Assembly (NCBI RefSeq): GCF_023074185.1
Contig: NZ_JADPKY010000094.1
Location: 62,001 to 126,000, forward strand
DNA from: Bradyrhizobium sp. 132
GTDB lineage: Bacteria > Pseudomonadota > Alphaproteobacteria > Rhizobiales > Xanthobacteraceae
Length of the DNA: 64,000 nt
Direction of reading: 5' to 3'
Of this stretch, positions 45,673 to 54,561 are shown one piece after another. Below the pieces are notes generated by a model. That model ran no database searches and was not told where the DNA came from. It was given only the letters and a program-made list of their open reading frames with translations. Within the stretch, counting starts at the first letter, position 1. Each line of letters starts with the position of its first letter. The position numbers and the translations under genes were made by a program.

Positions 45673-48060
45673 ATGCTTTCTTACACCAATCATGCCAATT
45701 CGGCAACGTTTTTCGACTACGCGCAGCAACACGACTTGGCGCTGTTTCCACTCCGGGCCGACACCAAGACGCCTGCTTGCGAAAACGGTTTCTATGATGG
45801 GACTACGAACGCCGCAGACTGGCACGCCTGGCGCGCGCAGGGTCATCAGCTCGGGATTTCGGCTTGTCTCTCACGCGTCGTTCTAATCGATGTCGACGCC
45901 CACGGCGATCGCGACAAGGCGTGGGCGCATTTCGCCGCTTGGTGCACTGAGATCGGCATAGACCTTCCCGCGCCTTACTGTCACTCGCCGAACGGCGGGT
46001 GGCATTTTGCTTTCCGTTGCCCAGCCGACTTCGATCCGCAAAAGCACCGCGGACACGAGTCCATCAAGGTCTCTCACTTCCACCCGTTGGCGCCCGGCGA
46101 GGAAGACCGGGAGCGCATTTCGATCCGCAATCGCGCCTACAATGTTGCGCCCGGCTCCGCGTTCGGTGGTCGCCCGTATGTGCTCGCCACCGATGCGCAG
46201 CCGCCCATCCCGTACAGCTTGAAAACAGCGCCCCTATTCGCGCTTCTGAAACGGTCCGACGGCGGCGTGACCGGGCCAGTGCGCGACGCAGTTGGGGGCG
46301 TTTCCCATGACGGCGTTCGTTATGATCAACTGGTTTGGTGGATCGGCAAAAAAGTCGAGCGCTGGAGGAGCGGCGCGGAGGCGCTCGGCAACGACGAATG
46401 GATTTCGATTGGCAAACGGATCAAGTTGAGCTTCCCGGGCGAAGACGGCCTGAATGCCTTCCTGGCAATGTCATGGGAAGACCAGCACGACAGGGTCACC
46501 CGTCGCTGGTGGAATACTGCCGACTTCAAGACCGAAGGTGAGAACCTGGCGACCTTGCCGGCTCTGCTAAGGCAGGACATAACGTGGATGTTTGGAAGTG
46601 CATTTGGCTGTCCGCAGCCCCCGGCATGTCCCGTCCAGCTTGACATCCCCGCCGAAATTCTGGAACGGCACCGAATGGAACGGGAGCAATACGAGGCTGC
46701 ACTGCTCGGGCCACTGCCGGACCATCCCGAGTTGCCAATTGATCAGGCTAACGCGCTGAACGACTATTGGGCGCATCTGCCCTCGGGCAAAATGATCTAC
46801 GAGCGAACCGGCGAACTATTCAGCGCAAGCAGCGTCGACAAGCACATTGGCCGCGTCAAGAACGCAATGAAAACCGAGGGGCCGGGCACCCTGGCAACCA
46901 CGTGGCTTTCGCAACACCGCTTCGTCAAATCGATGGGGTGGGCGCCGGGTGAGCCCAAAATCATCGAAGACAGGGTTTTGACGATCGATGGCTGGATCCG
47001 CAGCCGCGGCGACCGGACGTTCAACCGTTACGTTCCGCCGCACATCGACCGCATCGAGGGCAACGTTTCGAAGTGGCTGAACCATATCAAGGCGATCTAT
47101 CCAGGCGAGGCCGACCACATCGTCCAATGGCTAGCGCACCGCGTGCAGCGGCCCGGCGACAAGGTGAATCATGCGCTCGTTTTCATCGGGTCGCAGGGCA
47201 TCGGCAAAGACACGATCCTAAAGCCTGCCATCACTGCGATCGGTTCGCAGAACTTCAAGCAGATCACCGCGAAGACGTTTTTCAATTCAGAATGGAACGA
47301 CTATTTGCAGTCGGTCATCCTCAGAATCAACGAAGTCCACGACCTCGGCGGCGAGTCCCGTTATGGCTTCTATGACGCCACCAAGGACGTCATCACCAAC
47401 CCGCCGGAGGCGCACCGGATCAACACGAAGCACGTGCCGCAGTACGCAGCGGTGAACGTCTGCGGTGTGATCATGACCAGCAACCACTTCGACGCGCTTT
47501 ACCTTGCCCCCGACGACCGCCGGCACTTCGTTTGCGTCTCCACTCGCGCGCAGGAGGAGTTCACGCCCGGTTATTGGGATGACATCAACGCCTGGCTCGA
47601 GAACGGCGGGAACGAAGCGGTCGCGCATTACCTGGCCAATCTGGACCTGACCGCGTTCAACGCCAAGGCGCCCCCGCCGAAAACCGCGGCCTGGCACATG
47701 GTGGTCGCAGCCGGCGTAGCGCCCGAGAGCAGCGATCTCTCGGACGTGATCGAAAGCATGGGCAAGCCGGCTGCGTTGACGCTCCAAATGGTCAAGGCCC
47801 GGACGCCGGCAGATAGTCAACTCCGGTTGATGTTCGAAGATGCCAAACTTCGCCGAGCAATCCCGAAGCGGCTCGCCGAATGCGGTTACGTCGCCGTCAC
47901 CAACCCTGATGCTCGTGATAGCGGCGGCCGTTGGCGGATGCCTGCCGGCAAGACAACGATCTATGCGCGGCAGGAATTGAGCGAAGATGCCCGCTTATCC
48001 GCGGCGCGGCTGCTCAGCGCGACCGCGGACGCACCGCCTTTGGCTCGGTTGAGACCGTGA
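45673..48060 (+). CDS. primase-polymerase / SF3-like helicase replication protein
   Basis: A 795-aa fusion. The N-terminal prim-pol (bifunctional primase/polymerase) domain has LIDVDAHGD (catalytic acids, about 71-79) and SPNGGWHFAF (about 105-114, the GxH motif). The C-terminal ATPase has Walker A GSQGIGKDT (about 506-514), the acidic NEVHD motif, and the D5/virus-type sensor TSNHFDALYL with DDRRHF. Such proteins start and unwind plasmid, phage or satellite DNA. AGGAG precedes ATG 45673, and an overlapping GTG (45670) is possible. It is the replication gene of the island. Confidence 0.88.
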   Translation: MLSYTNHANSATFFDYAQQHDLALFPLRADTKTPACENGFYDGTTNAADWHAWRAQGHQLGISACLSRVVLIDVDAHGDRDKAWAHFAAWCTEIGIDLPAPYCHSPNGGWHFAFRCPADFDPQKHRGHESIKVSHFHPLAPGEEDRERISIRNRAYNVAPGSAFGGRPYVLATDAQPPIPYSLKTAPLFALLKRSDGGVTGPVRDAVGGVSHDGVRYDQLVWWIGKKVERWRSGAEALGNDEWISIGKRIKLSFPGEDGLNAFLAMSWEDQHDRVTRRWWNTADFKTEGENLATLPALLRQDITWMFGSAFGCPQPPACPVQLDIPAEILERHRMEREQYEAALLGPLPDHPELPIDQANALNDYWAHLPSGKMIYERTGELFSASSVDKHIGRVKNAMKTEGPGTLATTWLSQHRFVKSMGWAPGEPKIIEDRVLTIDGWIRSRGDRTFNRYVPPHIDRIEGNVSKWLNHIKAIYPGEADHIVQWLAHRVQRPGDKVNHALVFIGSQGIGKDTILKPAITAIGSQNFKQITAKTFFNSEWNDYLQSVILRINEVHDLGGESRYGFYDATKDVITNPPEAHRINTKHVPQYAAVNVCGVIMTSNHFDALYLAPDDRRHFVCVSTRAQEEFTPGYWDDINAWLENGGNEAVAHYLANLDLTAFNAKAPPPKTAAWHMVVAAGVAPESSDLSDVIESMGKPAALTLQMVKARTPADSQLRLMFEDAKLRRAIPKRLAECGYVAVTNPDARDSGGRWRMPAGKTTIYARQELSEDARLSAARLLSATADAPPLARLRP

Positions 48061-48221
48061 TCCGGGCTCGCTGGGCGCCGTGGGCACGGTTTGTCATGTT
48101 GTCAGAATCTGAGTTCACTAACGTGTAGACAGAAAGATAGAGAGAAAAATAAGCACAAGAGAAACCGCGCCCATTGCGCCCAGCGTGCCCAACAAGGCAG
48201 CGGTGGAAGGCGCGAGCGGAT

Positions 48222-49787
48222 TTAAGGAGTGGAATCGTAAGGGGCTTTCAGAATGCGGATGAACTCTGGCCTGACCCATCGCAACGGTCCTATCATCTGA
48301 TCACGGAGCAGACCGTAATTGTCCTGAGTCTTCGCGGCGGCCTGGAACAGGTTGGCGGTGCTATTGTCGGCAGGCCAAACCATTGCGGCGGTGGCATTGC
48401 CCGGATTGTACCACGAGTCGAGTTTTATCACCGGTACGCCGCTAGAAAAGGGGTCAACGTCCCCGTAGCGAACGTCAGCATCGTTGGACATCTCCCAATC
48501 CACCTCCTGCGCTACCCATCTTTCCTGAAAATAGCGGACCTTGTCCGGCGGCCAAAGGTAGAAAAACCGCGGTGTCATCCCCGCCGGAACACTCAACACT
48601 TCTCTGCTTTGCATTTTATCGTCGAAGCCCGCCTTTCCGCTGAATTTGACTCGCACAAGCTTTTCTTTTCCGGGGACGAAGGTGGCCAGTCCGGCGATGG
48701 TGCAGTCGAAAGGAAGCTTCAGTCTTTTAATGTCCGGCGGCGCCTTGGGTTTAAGCCAGATCTGGTCGCCAACATTTGAGAACCCGGCACTCCAGCGGCT
48801 CTGCGAATAGGCGTCGCGCCGGGCGTCATCAGGAGTTAGGCCATAGCCCACTTGAATGTTCTGAAAGACCGCAACCGTATCGATAGCACTATTAACATCG
48901 CCCTGCCCCTTCCAATAGGAAATCAACACCATGGCGCCAAGTTGAGGGTCCGCGTCGAGCCGCCTCTTTACTTCGGGGGCCCAGCGTGACCACTCGGCCT
49001 CAAAGCGCTGGCGTTGAATCCGATCGTTGATCTTTTGCAGTAAAAAATTCACGCCATCGAACACCAAGGTGGCGGCCTGAAATTTGGCATCGCCGCTCGC
49101 ACTAGGGCCATGTTCCTGCACAGGCTCGATCGGTGGCCCAACCTCGGCAGTAGTTATTTTCGTTTTCGCCCCAGAAGCTCCTGAGCCGCCTTTGCTGGAC
49201 GTTGTAGTGCCGCCTGATGGAGGACTGGAGGGTCCGCCTTTGTTTGGCTTGACCGAGGCACTCTGCAACATGCTCAACGGCTTCAATCCCATTAGCTTCC
49301 TGGCTTGCGCGATACTTTCGGGACCGCTCTGGCTCTTAATTCCGGAAACTCCCGCAAGGGGGGTGACGCCGAGGTTCTCGGCTCGTTTGGCGAAACGTTC
49401 ATCAAGGGTCCACAAGCGTGCGTTCAGGGCCTTCGCTTCCGCCGCGATGAACGCGTCGCCAGGAGTTGTGCTGTCTCGTCTCCCATATTCCTTTATTTGG
49501 CCTGGCTTTCCTGGCGCCGGCACATGAGTGATGTTGTCTGCGTAGAAGTCTCCCCGATCTTTGACGCTAGTGGCACCCGCCGGGGACGTTGTGAGGTGCA
49601 GGTCCTTGAGCAATTTTTCGTAACCCATGCGCATTTGGATCGGCGAATCCCGCACCAGCTCGTTGTATGCGGCATGGGCTATGTAAACCTGTTCTCCCGA
49701 CGCGAGAATTCGCTTCAGAGCTTGGGAAGTGGCGACGTCTCCCCGCGCAATATTCGTGATCACGTTTTTGTCCAGAAGAATGGTCAT
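48222..49787 (-). CDS. PIN-domain protein with long unknown C-terminal domain (521 aa)
   Basis: An unusual fusion. Residues 1-145 are PIN-like: LLDKN (Asp6), AYNELV (Glu43), GDAFIAAEA (Asp111) and WTLDERFAK (Asp129), the four acidic positions of PIN ribonucleases. A low-complexity Gly/Ser/Thr/Pro linker covers about 180-235. Residues 235-521 form a domain I do not recognise (FDGVNFLLQKINDRIQRQRF, ISYWKGQGDVNSAIDT, FFYLWPPDKVRYFQERW). ATG 49787 has CAGGAAAC just upstream. No VapB-type antitoxin gene adjoins it. The DNA is AT-richer than its surroundings, as expected of cargo. Confidence 0.7.
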   Translation of the reverse strand: MTILLDKNVITNIARGDVATSQALKRILASGEQVYIAHAAYNELVRDSPIQMRMGYEKLLKDLHLTTSPAGATSVKDRGDFYADNITHVPAPGKPGQIKEYGRRDSTTPGDAFIAAEAKALNARLWTLDERFAKRAENLGVTPLAGVSGIKSQSGPESIAQARKLMGLKPLSMLQSASVKPNKGGPSSPPSGGTTTSSKGGSGASGAKTKITTAEVGPPIEPVQEHGPSASGDAKFQAATLVFDGVNFLLQKINDRIQRQRFEAEWSRWAPEVKRRLDADPQLGAMVLISYWKGQGDVNSAIDTVAVFQNIQVGYGLTPDDARRDAYSQSRWSAGFSNVGDQIWLKPKAPPDIKRLKLPFDCTIAGLATFVPGKEKLVRVKFSGKAGFDDKMQSREVLSVPAGMTPRFFYLWPPDKVRYFQERWVAQEVDWEMSNDADVRYGDVDPFSSGVPVIKLDSWYNPGNATAAMVWPADNSTANLFQAAAKTQDNYGLLRDQMIGPLRWVRPEFIRILKAPYDSTP

Positions 49788-50129
49788 GTTTCCTGGCTCC
49801 CGGTAAAGACGTTGGGTTCCTTTGCAGCCGAGACCGACGTTTATATATTTAGTCGCGAGCACAATTCTGCCGGTTCAGCCAAGTCCTTGCGAGATCAGCC
49901 TCGCTTCAAGGTTTGAAGGAACCGGGCTTGTGACATTTACGATCATAAATTCGCGCACCCTATCGCGCGACCTTCGTTCAATCCGCGCCAATTTTCCTGT
50001 GCTTTCGCGGTGATTTCGCCTCGCAGAATGACGACTAACGGATATTTAATCTTCTACTCGCATGTTAACCTGCTGAAATCTATAGCTTCCTCTAAGCATG
50101 TCGCTTCGATGTTGCGCCCTTAGTCAGTG
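49788..50129. other. gene-less divergent interval between PIN gene and terminase genes
   Basis: About 340 AT-rich bases with no credible ORF. It must hold promoters for the PIN-domain gene (minus) and the terminase genes (plus). AT-rich words around 49840-49855 and 50041-50095 are possible promoter regions; I see no clear palindrome. Confidence 0.4.
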
Positions 50130-50168
50130 ATGCAGGCGCAAGGCGCAATTCGCAATGGAAAAACGCAG

Positions 50169-50816
50169 ATGAAATCCGGTCCCAAATGCACCGTCTGCGC
50201 TCATGACGAGCGATGGCGAATTGAACTGCTACGAGCCGGCGGCGCGAGTCTCGACAGCCTGGCTACGAAGTTCGGATTGTCCAAGGACGCAATCGGCCGG
50301 CACTGGCACAACCACGTCAGTGCTGAAATGAAGGCGTCCTATCTGGTCGGACCGGCGCAGCTTGCAGACTTGGCGGCAAAGGCGGCCGACGAAGGCGCGT
50401 CAGTGCTCGACCACTTCCGGGCGGTGCGCACCATGCTCATGTCGCAGCTTGCCGCCACCACGGAGGCCGGGGACGCACGCGGAGCGGCGATCGTGGCGGC
50501 GCAGCTGGTCGGCGTGCTCGAGAAAATCGGCAAGGTGACTGGCGAGATCGCGACGATCGCCCAAGGCACCATCAACGTCACCAATAACGTGGCCATCGTC
50601 AACAGCCCGCAATTTGCACAGGTGCAGGCGGCCATCCTGCGAGCCTTGGCACCGCATGGCGCAGCGCGGGCCGCTGTGGTGGCCGCCCTGCGCGAGCTAG
50701 ACGCGGAGACGGCGGGCGGCGTCGCACGAACGGAGAGGGCGCCCCTGGTCATCGAACATGCGCCGCCGTTGGTCCCGCCCTGTCCCGTGCCCGCACCGAG
50801 TGCCCCCCATGTCTAG
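50169..50816 (+). CDS. terminase small subunit-like protein (215 aa)
   Basis: The protein begins MKSGPKCTVCAHDERWRIEL with a Cys pair, then a HTH-like segment (SLDSLATKFGLSKDAIGRHW). The middle is a helical region (SVLDHFRAVRTMLMSQLAAT), with ATIAQGTINVTNNVAIVN and a Pro-rich tail. The layout matches small terminase/DNA-recognition proteins seen beside large terminases in rhizobial prophages. Starts at 50127 or 50130 (229/228 aa) are also possible. The stop overlaps the large-subunit start, so the pair is translated together. Confidence 0.7.
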   Translation: MKSGPKCTVCAHDERWRIELLRAGGASLDSLATKFGLSKDAIGRHWHNHVSAEMKASYLVGPAQLADLAAKAADEGASVLDHFRAVRTMLMSQLAATTEAGDARGAAIVAAQLVGVLEKIGKVTGEIATIAQGTINVTNNVAIVNSPQFAQVQAAILRALAPHGAARAAVVAALRELDAETAGGVARTERAPLVIEHAPPLVPPCPVPAPSAPHV

Positions 50817-52068
50817 TATCGCCGCGACCCTTGCGGACACCCTGGCCGACGGCGGATGGCGCGCCAAAGCCCGGTCGAGTCAAATGCCACCGCCCGGTGA
50901 TTGGAATGGCTGGCTGGCCATGGCTGGTCGCGGCTGGGGCAAGACGTTCACAGGTGCCGGTTGGGTGAATGATCTGGTCGAGACCGGACTCGCCGGCCGC
51001 ATCGCTCTTGTAGCGCCGACCGCCGCCGACGCGCGCGACACGATGGTCGAGGGGCAAAGCGGGCTGCTGCGCATGGCGCCGCCGTGGAATCGGCCGCAGT
51101 ACGAGCCATCCAAGCGCCGGCTGACCTGGCCCAACGGCGCCATTGCCACCACCTTTTCGAGTGAGGAAGCCGACCGCCTCCGCGGTCCCGAGCACGATGC
51201 CGCTTGGGCAGATGAGTTGGCGGCGTGGAACGATGCGCAGGCAACATGGGACATGCTCATGTTTGGGCTCCGACTCGGCAAGCATCCGCGCTGGCTTGCG
51301 ACCACCACGCCGCGGCCGATCAAGCTGTTGAAGGAACTACTGGCGCGTGAGGGCAAAGACGTCGTTGTCACGCGTGGCTCGACCTTCGAGAACGAAGCGA
51401 ACCTAGCCGCAACATTTCTTTCGGCCGTGCGCCAGCGTTACGAAGGCACGCGGCTCGGTCGCCAGGAGCTAAACGCCGAGCTGCTCAGCGACATGCCCGG
51501 CGCCCTGTGGCAATTGGATTGGCTCGACCGCGATCGCGTCGCGGTGCCGCCCGAACTGCGCCGAATCGTCGTGGCAATCGATCCGGCCGTATCCAACAAC
51601 GAAGGATCGGACGAAACTGGCATCATTGTCGCCGGCGTGGCTCGCGACGGGCAGGTCTACGTTTTAGAAGATTGCTCGGGCCGTTATGCACCGCACGAAT
51701 GGGCGGCAGTCGCCATTGCCGCTTACCGCCGCCATAAGGCCGATCGGATCCTAGCCGAAGTGAACAACGGCGGCGCGATGGTCGAGGCGACGATTCGCGC
51801 GCTCGACTCGCGCGTGAGCTTCAAGGCCGTGCACGCAAGCCGTGGTAAGGTGGTGCGGGCCGAACCGATCGCCGCACTTTACGAGCAGCGCAAGGTGCAT
51901 CACGTCGGCGGTTTCGCAGTGCTCGAAGATCAGATGTGCGCATTCACGTCGGATTTCGATCGCGCCAAAGTCGGCTATTCGCCGGATCGTGTTGACGCGC
52001 TGGTGTGGGCGCTGACGGAGTTGAGCGGGCCGCAGCACACGACGAGTCATTGGGAGCTGCGGATTTAG
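50809..52068 (+). CDS. terminase large subunit (packaging ATPase-nuclease)
   Basis: A complete 419-aa TerL. The ATPase has the Walker A-like GRGWGKT (residues 40-46) and Walker B/catalytic WADELA (Asp135/Glu136). The coupling motif region is WLATTTPRP, and the C-terminal RNase H-like nuclease shows AIDPA (Asp258), AEVNN (Glu317) and SPDRVDAL (Asp393/Asp396). All catalytic acids are present, so the enzyme should be active. ATG 50809 overlaps the TerS stop. Portal, protease, capsid and tail genes that normally follow are missing; the next genes are on the other strand. Confidence 0.92.
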   Translation: MSSIAATLADTLADGGWRAKARSSQMPPPGDWNGWLAMAGRGWGKTFTGAGWVNDLVETGLAGRIALVAPTAADARDTMVEGQSGLLRMAPPWNRPQYEPSKRRLTWPNGAIATTFSSEEADRLRGPEHDAAWADELAAWNDAQATWDMLMFGLRLGKHPRWLATTTPRPIKLLKELLAREGKDVVVTRGSTFENEANLAATFLSAVRQRYEGTRLGRQELNAELLSDMPGALWQLDWLDRDRVAVPPELRRIVVAIDPAVSNNEGSDETGIIVAGVARDGQVYVLEDCSGRYAPHEWAAVAIAAYRRHKADRILAEVNNGGAMVEATIRALDSRVSFKAVHASRGKVVRAEPIAALYEQRKVHHVGGFAVLEDQMCAFTSDFDRAKVGYSPDRVDALVWALTELSGPQHTTSHWELRI

Positions 52069-52072
52069 ACAA

Positions 52073-52678
52073 TCATTTGAACGCATCAAACGCGGGCAGT
52101 ACGGCGCTCTGATCGCGAACAGCTGCTGCTAAATCGCTTACGAGGCGTTCATAGTCACTCTTAGACTGTATCTGTGCCATTCTTGATCGGAAGCCCACTC
52201 TTTGTTCTACGGATAAAGAAGGAGCGATAATTGTTTGCAACTGCTCTAAATGGTTGGCTGCCCGGACGATGTAGGATGTCCGCACCGACTGCAAGAAAAG
52301 GACGCCTAACACGGTAATGATTATCGCATAGATTACTGGCCTGGAAGGCCGTTTCTGAGCCACGATGCTATGGCCCGATCTGCGCTTCTTCGTCATAAGA
52401 CCGAGAGACAACCCGACGATCCCGCCGACGATCCCTTGGAAAAGGATCAGGCTGACTCGCTCGTAATTTCCCCTGGCTATCTCGCGATACATTGCGTCGC
52501 TGAGGGCCGTTGATCCTAAATTCGTCAGGAATGCAACTTGCTCGCCCATCCACAGCACTAATGGTTTGAATGCGAAGTCCCATAGAGCAGAACCCAAGAT
52601 GGCTAAGCTCAGGCTTCCGACAATCCAAATAGCGGTTTTCGCGAAATTGAGTTTCTGGTTTGTATCACTTGCGGTCAT
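52073..52678 (-). CDS. membrane protein of island cargo pair (201 aa)
   Basis: A 201-aa protein with three hydrophobic segments (about 15-45 AIWIVGSLSLAILGSALWDF; 75-95 LILFQGIVGGIVGLSLGLMT; 115-132 VIYAIIITVLGVLFLQSV) and a soluble C-terminal helical tail (about 135-201). No family is recognised. It lies 4 bases downstream of the 289-aa soluble protein gene and forms a two-gene operon with it next to attR. A membrane protein paired with a soluble one is a common layout in abortive-infection systems; that role is inferred. Confidence 0.65.
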   Translation of the reverse strand: MTASDTNQKLNFAKTAIWIVGSLSLAILGSALWDFAFKPLVLWMGEQVAFLTNLGSTALSDAMYREIARGNYERVSLILFQGIVGGIVGLSLGLMTKKRRSGHSIVAQKRPSRPVIYAIIITVLGVLFLQSVRTSYIVRAANHLEQLQTIIAPSLSVEQRVGFRSRMAQIQSKSDYERLVSDLAAAVRDQSAVLPAFDAFK

Positions 52679-52682
52679 AGCG

Positions 52683-53552
52683 TCAGCTCGTTTGATTTTC
52701 GGACAGATGTTTATCGAACTTCACGAGCCACCGAACTGATCCGGCTCCTGCGCTAACCATCTCGATTGCGAGATCCAATGGCGGCTGCGAGGGATCCTCG
52801 GTGCCTTGCTCATGGCGATAGTTGTGGCAGGCGTCTACCCAATCGGCGAATGCATTGACCATTTTGCTGGCGGTCCTTTGCGCGACCGGGTCGGATGCAT
52901 AAAGCGATTGTGCAGCAGCCCCTAAGGCCCTCGTGGCATCGGCAGACGTAAGTTTGGCCGCTCTCGCGAAAATAAGCCTGTAAAGACATTCAGCCGCGCC
53001 AAACACGCCGCGGATTGCCTCCTTCCCATCCGGAACTGCGTTCGACAGAGCGGCCATGCCCTTTTCGAATTCGGCGCGCACGTTTGCGTAACGGGGGGAT
53101 TCGATCGCGGTGATCGTAGAATTTGTATTTGCGGAAAATTCCGCGTCGACTTTGAAATGCACTCCGCCGCGATCATCAATGCGATAGGAGAGTCGTTCCT
53201 CGTAAAAAATGCGGCGCGACGTTTGTAGAAACATCTCGTTCAGGCGGGGATTCCGCATACCGACCGGGCTCTGACGCTTCAGCGTGAAGTGTCGGTACAT
53301 CAAAGTAATTGAGTCCAAAAAATCTGCAGCACCAAATCGACCCAGCGTTGTGGTCCAGTCGACTCCGTAGTTTAAGGCGAGATCGATGCCCAGCTCCGCA
53401 ATCAAAAACGTACCCAAATCTTCGGCATCTTTGGGGATTGCGGATATCCAAGCCGCCAACCGGCGTCGTGCACGGGGACTGTCCTGTAACAGCTCATCCC
53501 TGCGCAGGTAGACATGCGAGAAGCGTTGCCCTGACTGCTCAATTTGCGACAT
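52683..53552 (-). CDS. hypothetical helical protein of island cargo pair (289 aa)
   Basis: A 289-aa soluble protein. The C-terminal half is helical with FEKGMAALSNAVPDGKEAIR, AAECLYRLIFARAAKL, then WVDACHNYRHEQG and DLAIEMVSAGAGSVRWL. The YRHEQG ending recurs, as I recall, in uncharacterised proteins of phage and island context and is loosely like Abi C-terminal or HEPN-type helical domains; this is not a firm match. ATG 53552 is preferred over 53603 because homology-like sequence begins at SQIEQSGQRF. It is the first gene of the pair beside attR. Confidence 0.6.
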   Translation of the reverse strand: MSQIEQSGQRFSHVYLRRDELLQDSPRARRRLAAWISAIPKDAEDLGTFLIAELGIDLALNYGVDWTTTLGRFGAADFLDSITLMYRHFTLKRQSPVGMRNPRLNEMFLQTSRRIFYEERLSYRIDDRGGVHFKVDAEFSANTNSTITAIESPRYANVRAEFEKGMAALSNAVPDGKEAIRGVFGAAECLYRLIFARAAKLTSADATRALGAAAQSLYASDPVAQRTASKMVNAFADWVDACHNYRHEQGTEDPSQPPLDLAIEMVSAGAGSVRWLVKFDKHLSENQTS

Positions 53553-53603
53553 GAAAATGCTCGTAGTGTGTGTACAGCGCGAATCAACGGCCGATAGTGG
53601 CAC

Positions 53604-53807
53604 GCGCGCGTCGCACGCAGTGCTCCACCTGACAGCTATCCGACCTATTCACAGCCATGTCGCGCCCTGTGTCGCGCCGAGCCGCCATGGGTGCACTTGA
53701 GTCTTTGAATTTGCACATGATTTTGGTGCAACAGGCGCAACACGAAAGCTTCCGAAATCGAAACGATCTCAGGCCAAAAAAACAAATACTTTCAGTAGTT
53801 TAGCTGA
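53604..53807. promoter_or_regulatory. right-end region with candidate integrase arm sites
   Basis: About 200 bases between the last island gene and attR. TGTCGCGCC occurs twice (53658-53666 and 53670-53678), and AGGCGCAAC (53733-53741) is the inverse of the left-end GTTGCGCCT repeat. These are candidate arm-type integrase or Xis sites. No gene is seen. Confidence 0.4.
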
Positions 53808-53854
53808 TGGCTGGGGAACTAGGATTCGAACCTAGACAAACAGAGTCAGAGTCT
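53808..53854. repeat. attR: 47-bp direct repeat inside tRNA-Gln
   Basis: Identical to 37650-37696. It forms the 3' half of the intact tRNA-Gln gene, so the element replaces the tRNA end it interrupts and leaves the tRNA functional. Confidence 0.93.
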
Positions 53855-53881
53855 GTTGTGCTACCGTTACACCATTCCCCA
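53808..53881 (-). tRNA. tRNA-Gln (anticodon CTG)
   Basis: A 74-nt cloverleaf with encoded CCA. The acceptor TGGGGAA pairs with TTCCCCA. The D arm contains AACGGTAGC. The anticodon stem ACAGA/TCTGT holds the loop CTCTGAC with anticodon CTG, and the T arm CTAGGTTCGAATCCTAG is perfect. It reads Gln codon CAG. The 3' half belongs to the integrated element (attR) and the 5' half to the chromosome. Confidence 0.95.
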
Positions 53882-54178
53882 ACGGAATAGCCGAACAAAT
53901 TCAATGACTTGTTGACTTGTCCGGCCGCGGCCGACGGCGCTTATCGCGCAAATCACGGCTCAGGCGTGGAGGGTTTCTACCCGCTCGGCTGTGGGCTGGC
54001 AAGCGCTGCGGTGCAGGTGTGTTTTGCGGTCCAATCGGGGGCGTGAGCGGCCGGATCTCAGGCTCCGGCGGCGCGCCGCAGCGGCGCGCGACGGTTTGCC
54101 TCATTCGAAATTCACGTTTCCTAGTCGGATCGGCGCGCGCTGCATCGTCCTTGGACATGCAACCCAAGGAGATCCGTG
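53882..54178. other. interval between tRNA-Gln and the DUF1428 gene
   Basis: About 300 GC-rich bases. The first 40 should contain the tRNA promoter (minus strand); the last 60 contain the promoter and AAGGAG site of the next gene. No protein-like ORF is convincing. Confidence 0.4.
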
Positions 54179-54541
54179 ATGCCCTATGTCGATGGTTTCG
54201 TGCTGGCCGTGCCGAAGGACAAGATCGAGCCCTACAAGGCGCTGGCGAAAACGGCCTGCGCGATCTGGATGGAGCACGGCGCGCTGGATTATGTCGAATG
54301 CATCGGCGACGACGTGCCCTATGGCGAGCTCACTTCGTTTCCACGCGCGGTGATGGCCAAGGAGGACGAGATCGTGGTGTTCTTCTGGATCGTCTATCGC
54401 GACCGGGAAACTCGCGATGCCGTCAACAAGAAGGTGATGGCGGACCCCCGGCTGAAGCTGGACGGCATGCCGTTTGACGGCAAGCGCATGATCTATGGCG
54501 GCTTCACGACGCTGCTGAGGGCGAGCGACGTGGTCGGGTGA
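54179..54541 (+). CDS. DUF1428 family protein
   Basis: A 120-aa protein of the DUF1428 family (ferredoxin-like, dimeric alpha-beta barrel style). It begins PYVDGFVLAVPKDKIEPYKA, has WMEHGALDYVECIGDDVPYG, and ends GKRMIYGGFTTLL, all characteristic. Function unknown; the fold resembles antibiotic-biosynthesis monooxygenases. AAGGAG lies 9-14 bases upstream of ATG 54179. Monocistronic. Confidence 0.93.
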   Translation: MPYVDGFVLAVPKDKIEPYKALAKTACAIWMEHGALDYVECIGDDVPYGELTSFPRAVMAKEDEIVVFFWIVYRDRETRDAVNKKVMADPRLKLDGMPFDGKRMIYGGFTTLLRASDVVG

Positions 54542-54561
54542 GCGCGCGCTGCGCAGCCTCG

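Noticed and set aside
52368..52628. 86-aa minus-strand ORF inside the 201-aa membrane protein gene
   Set aside because: Alternative frame of the membrane protein; charged composition without a domain or start signal.
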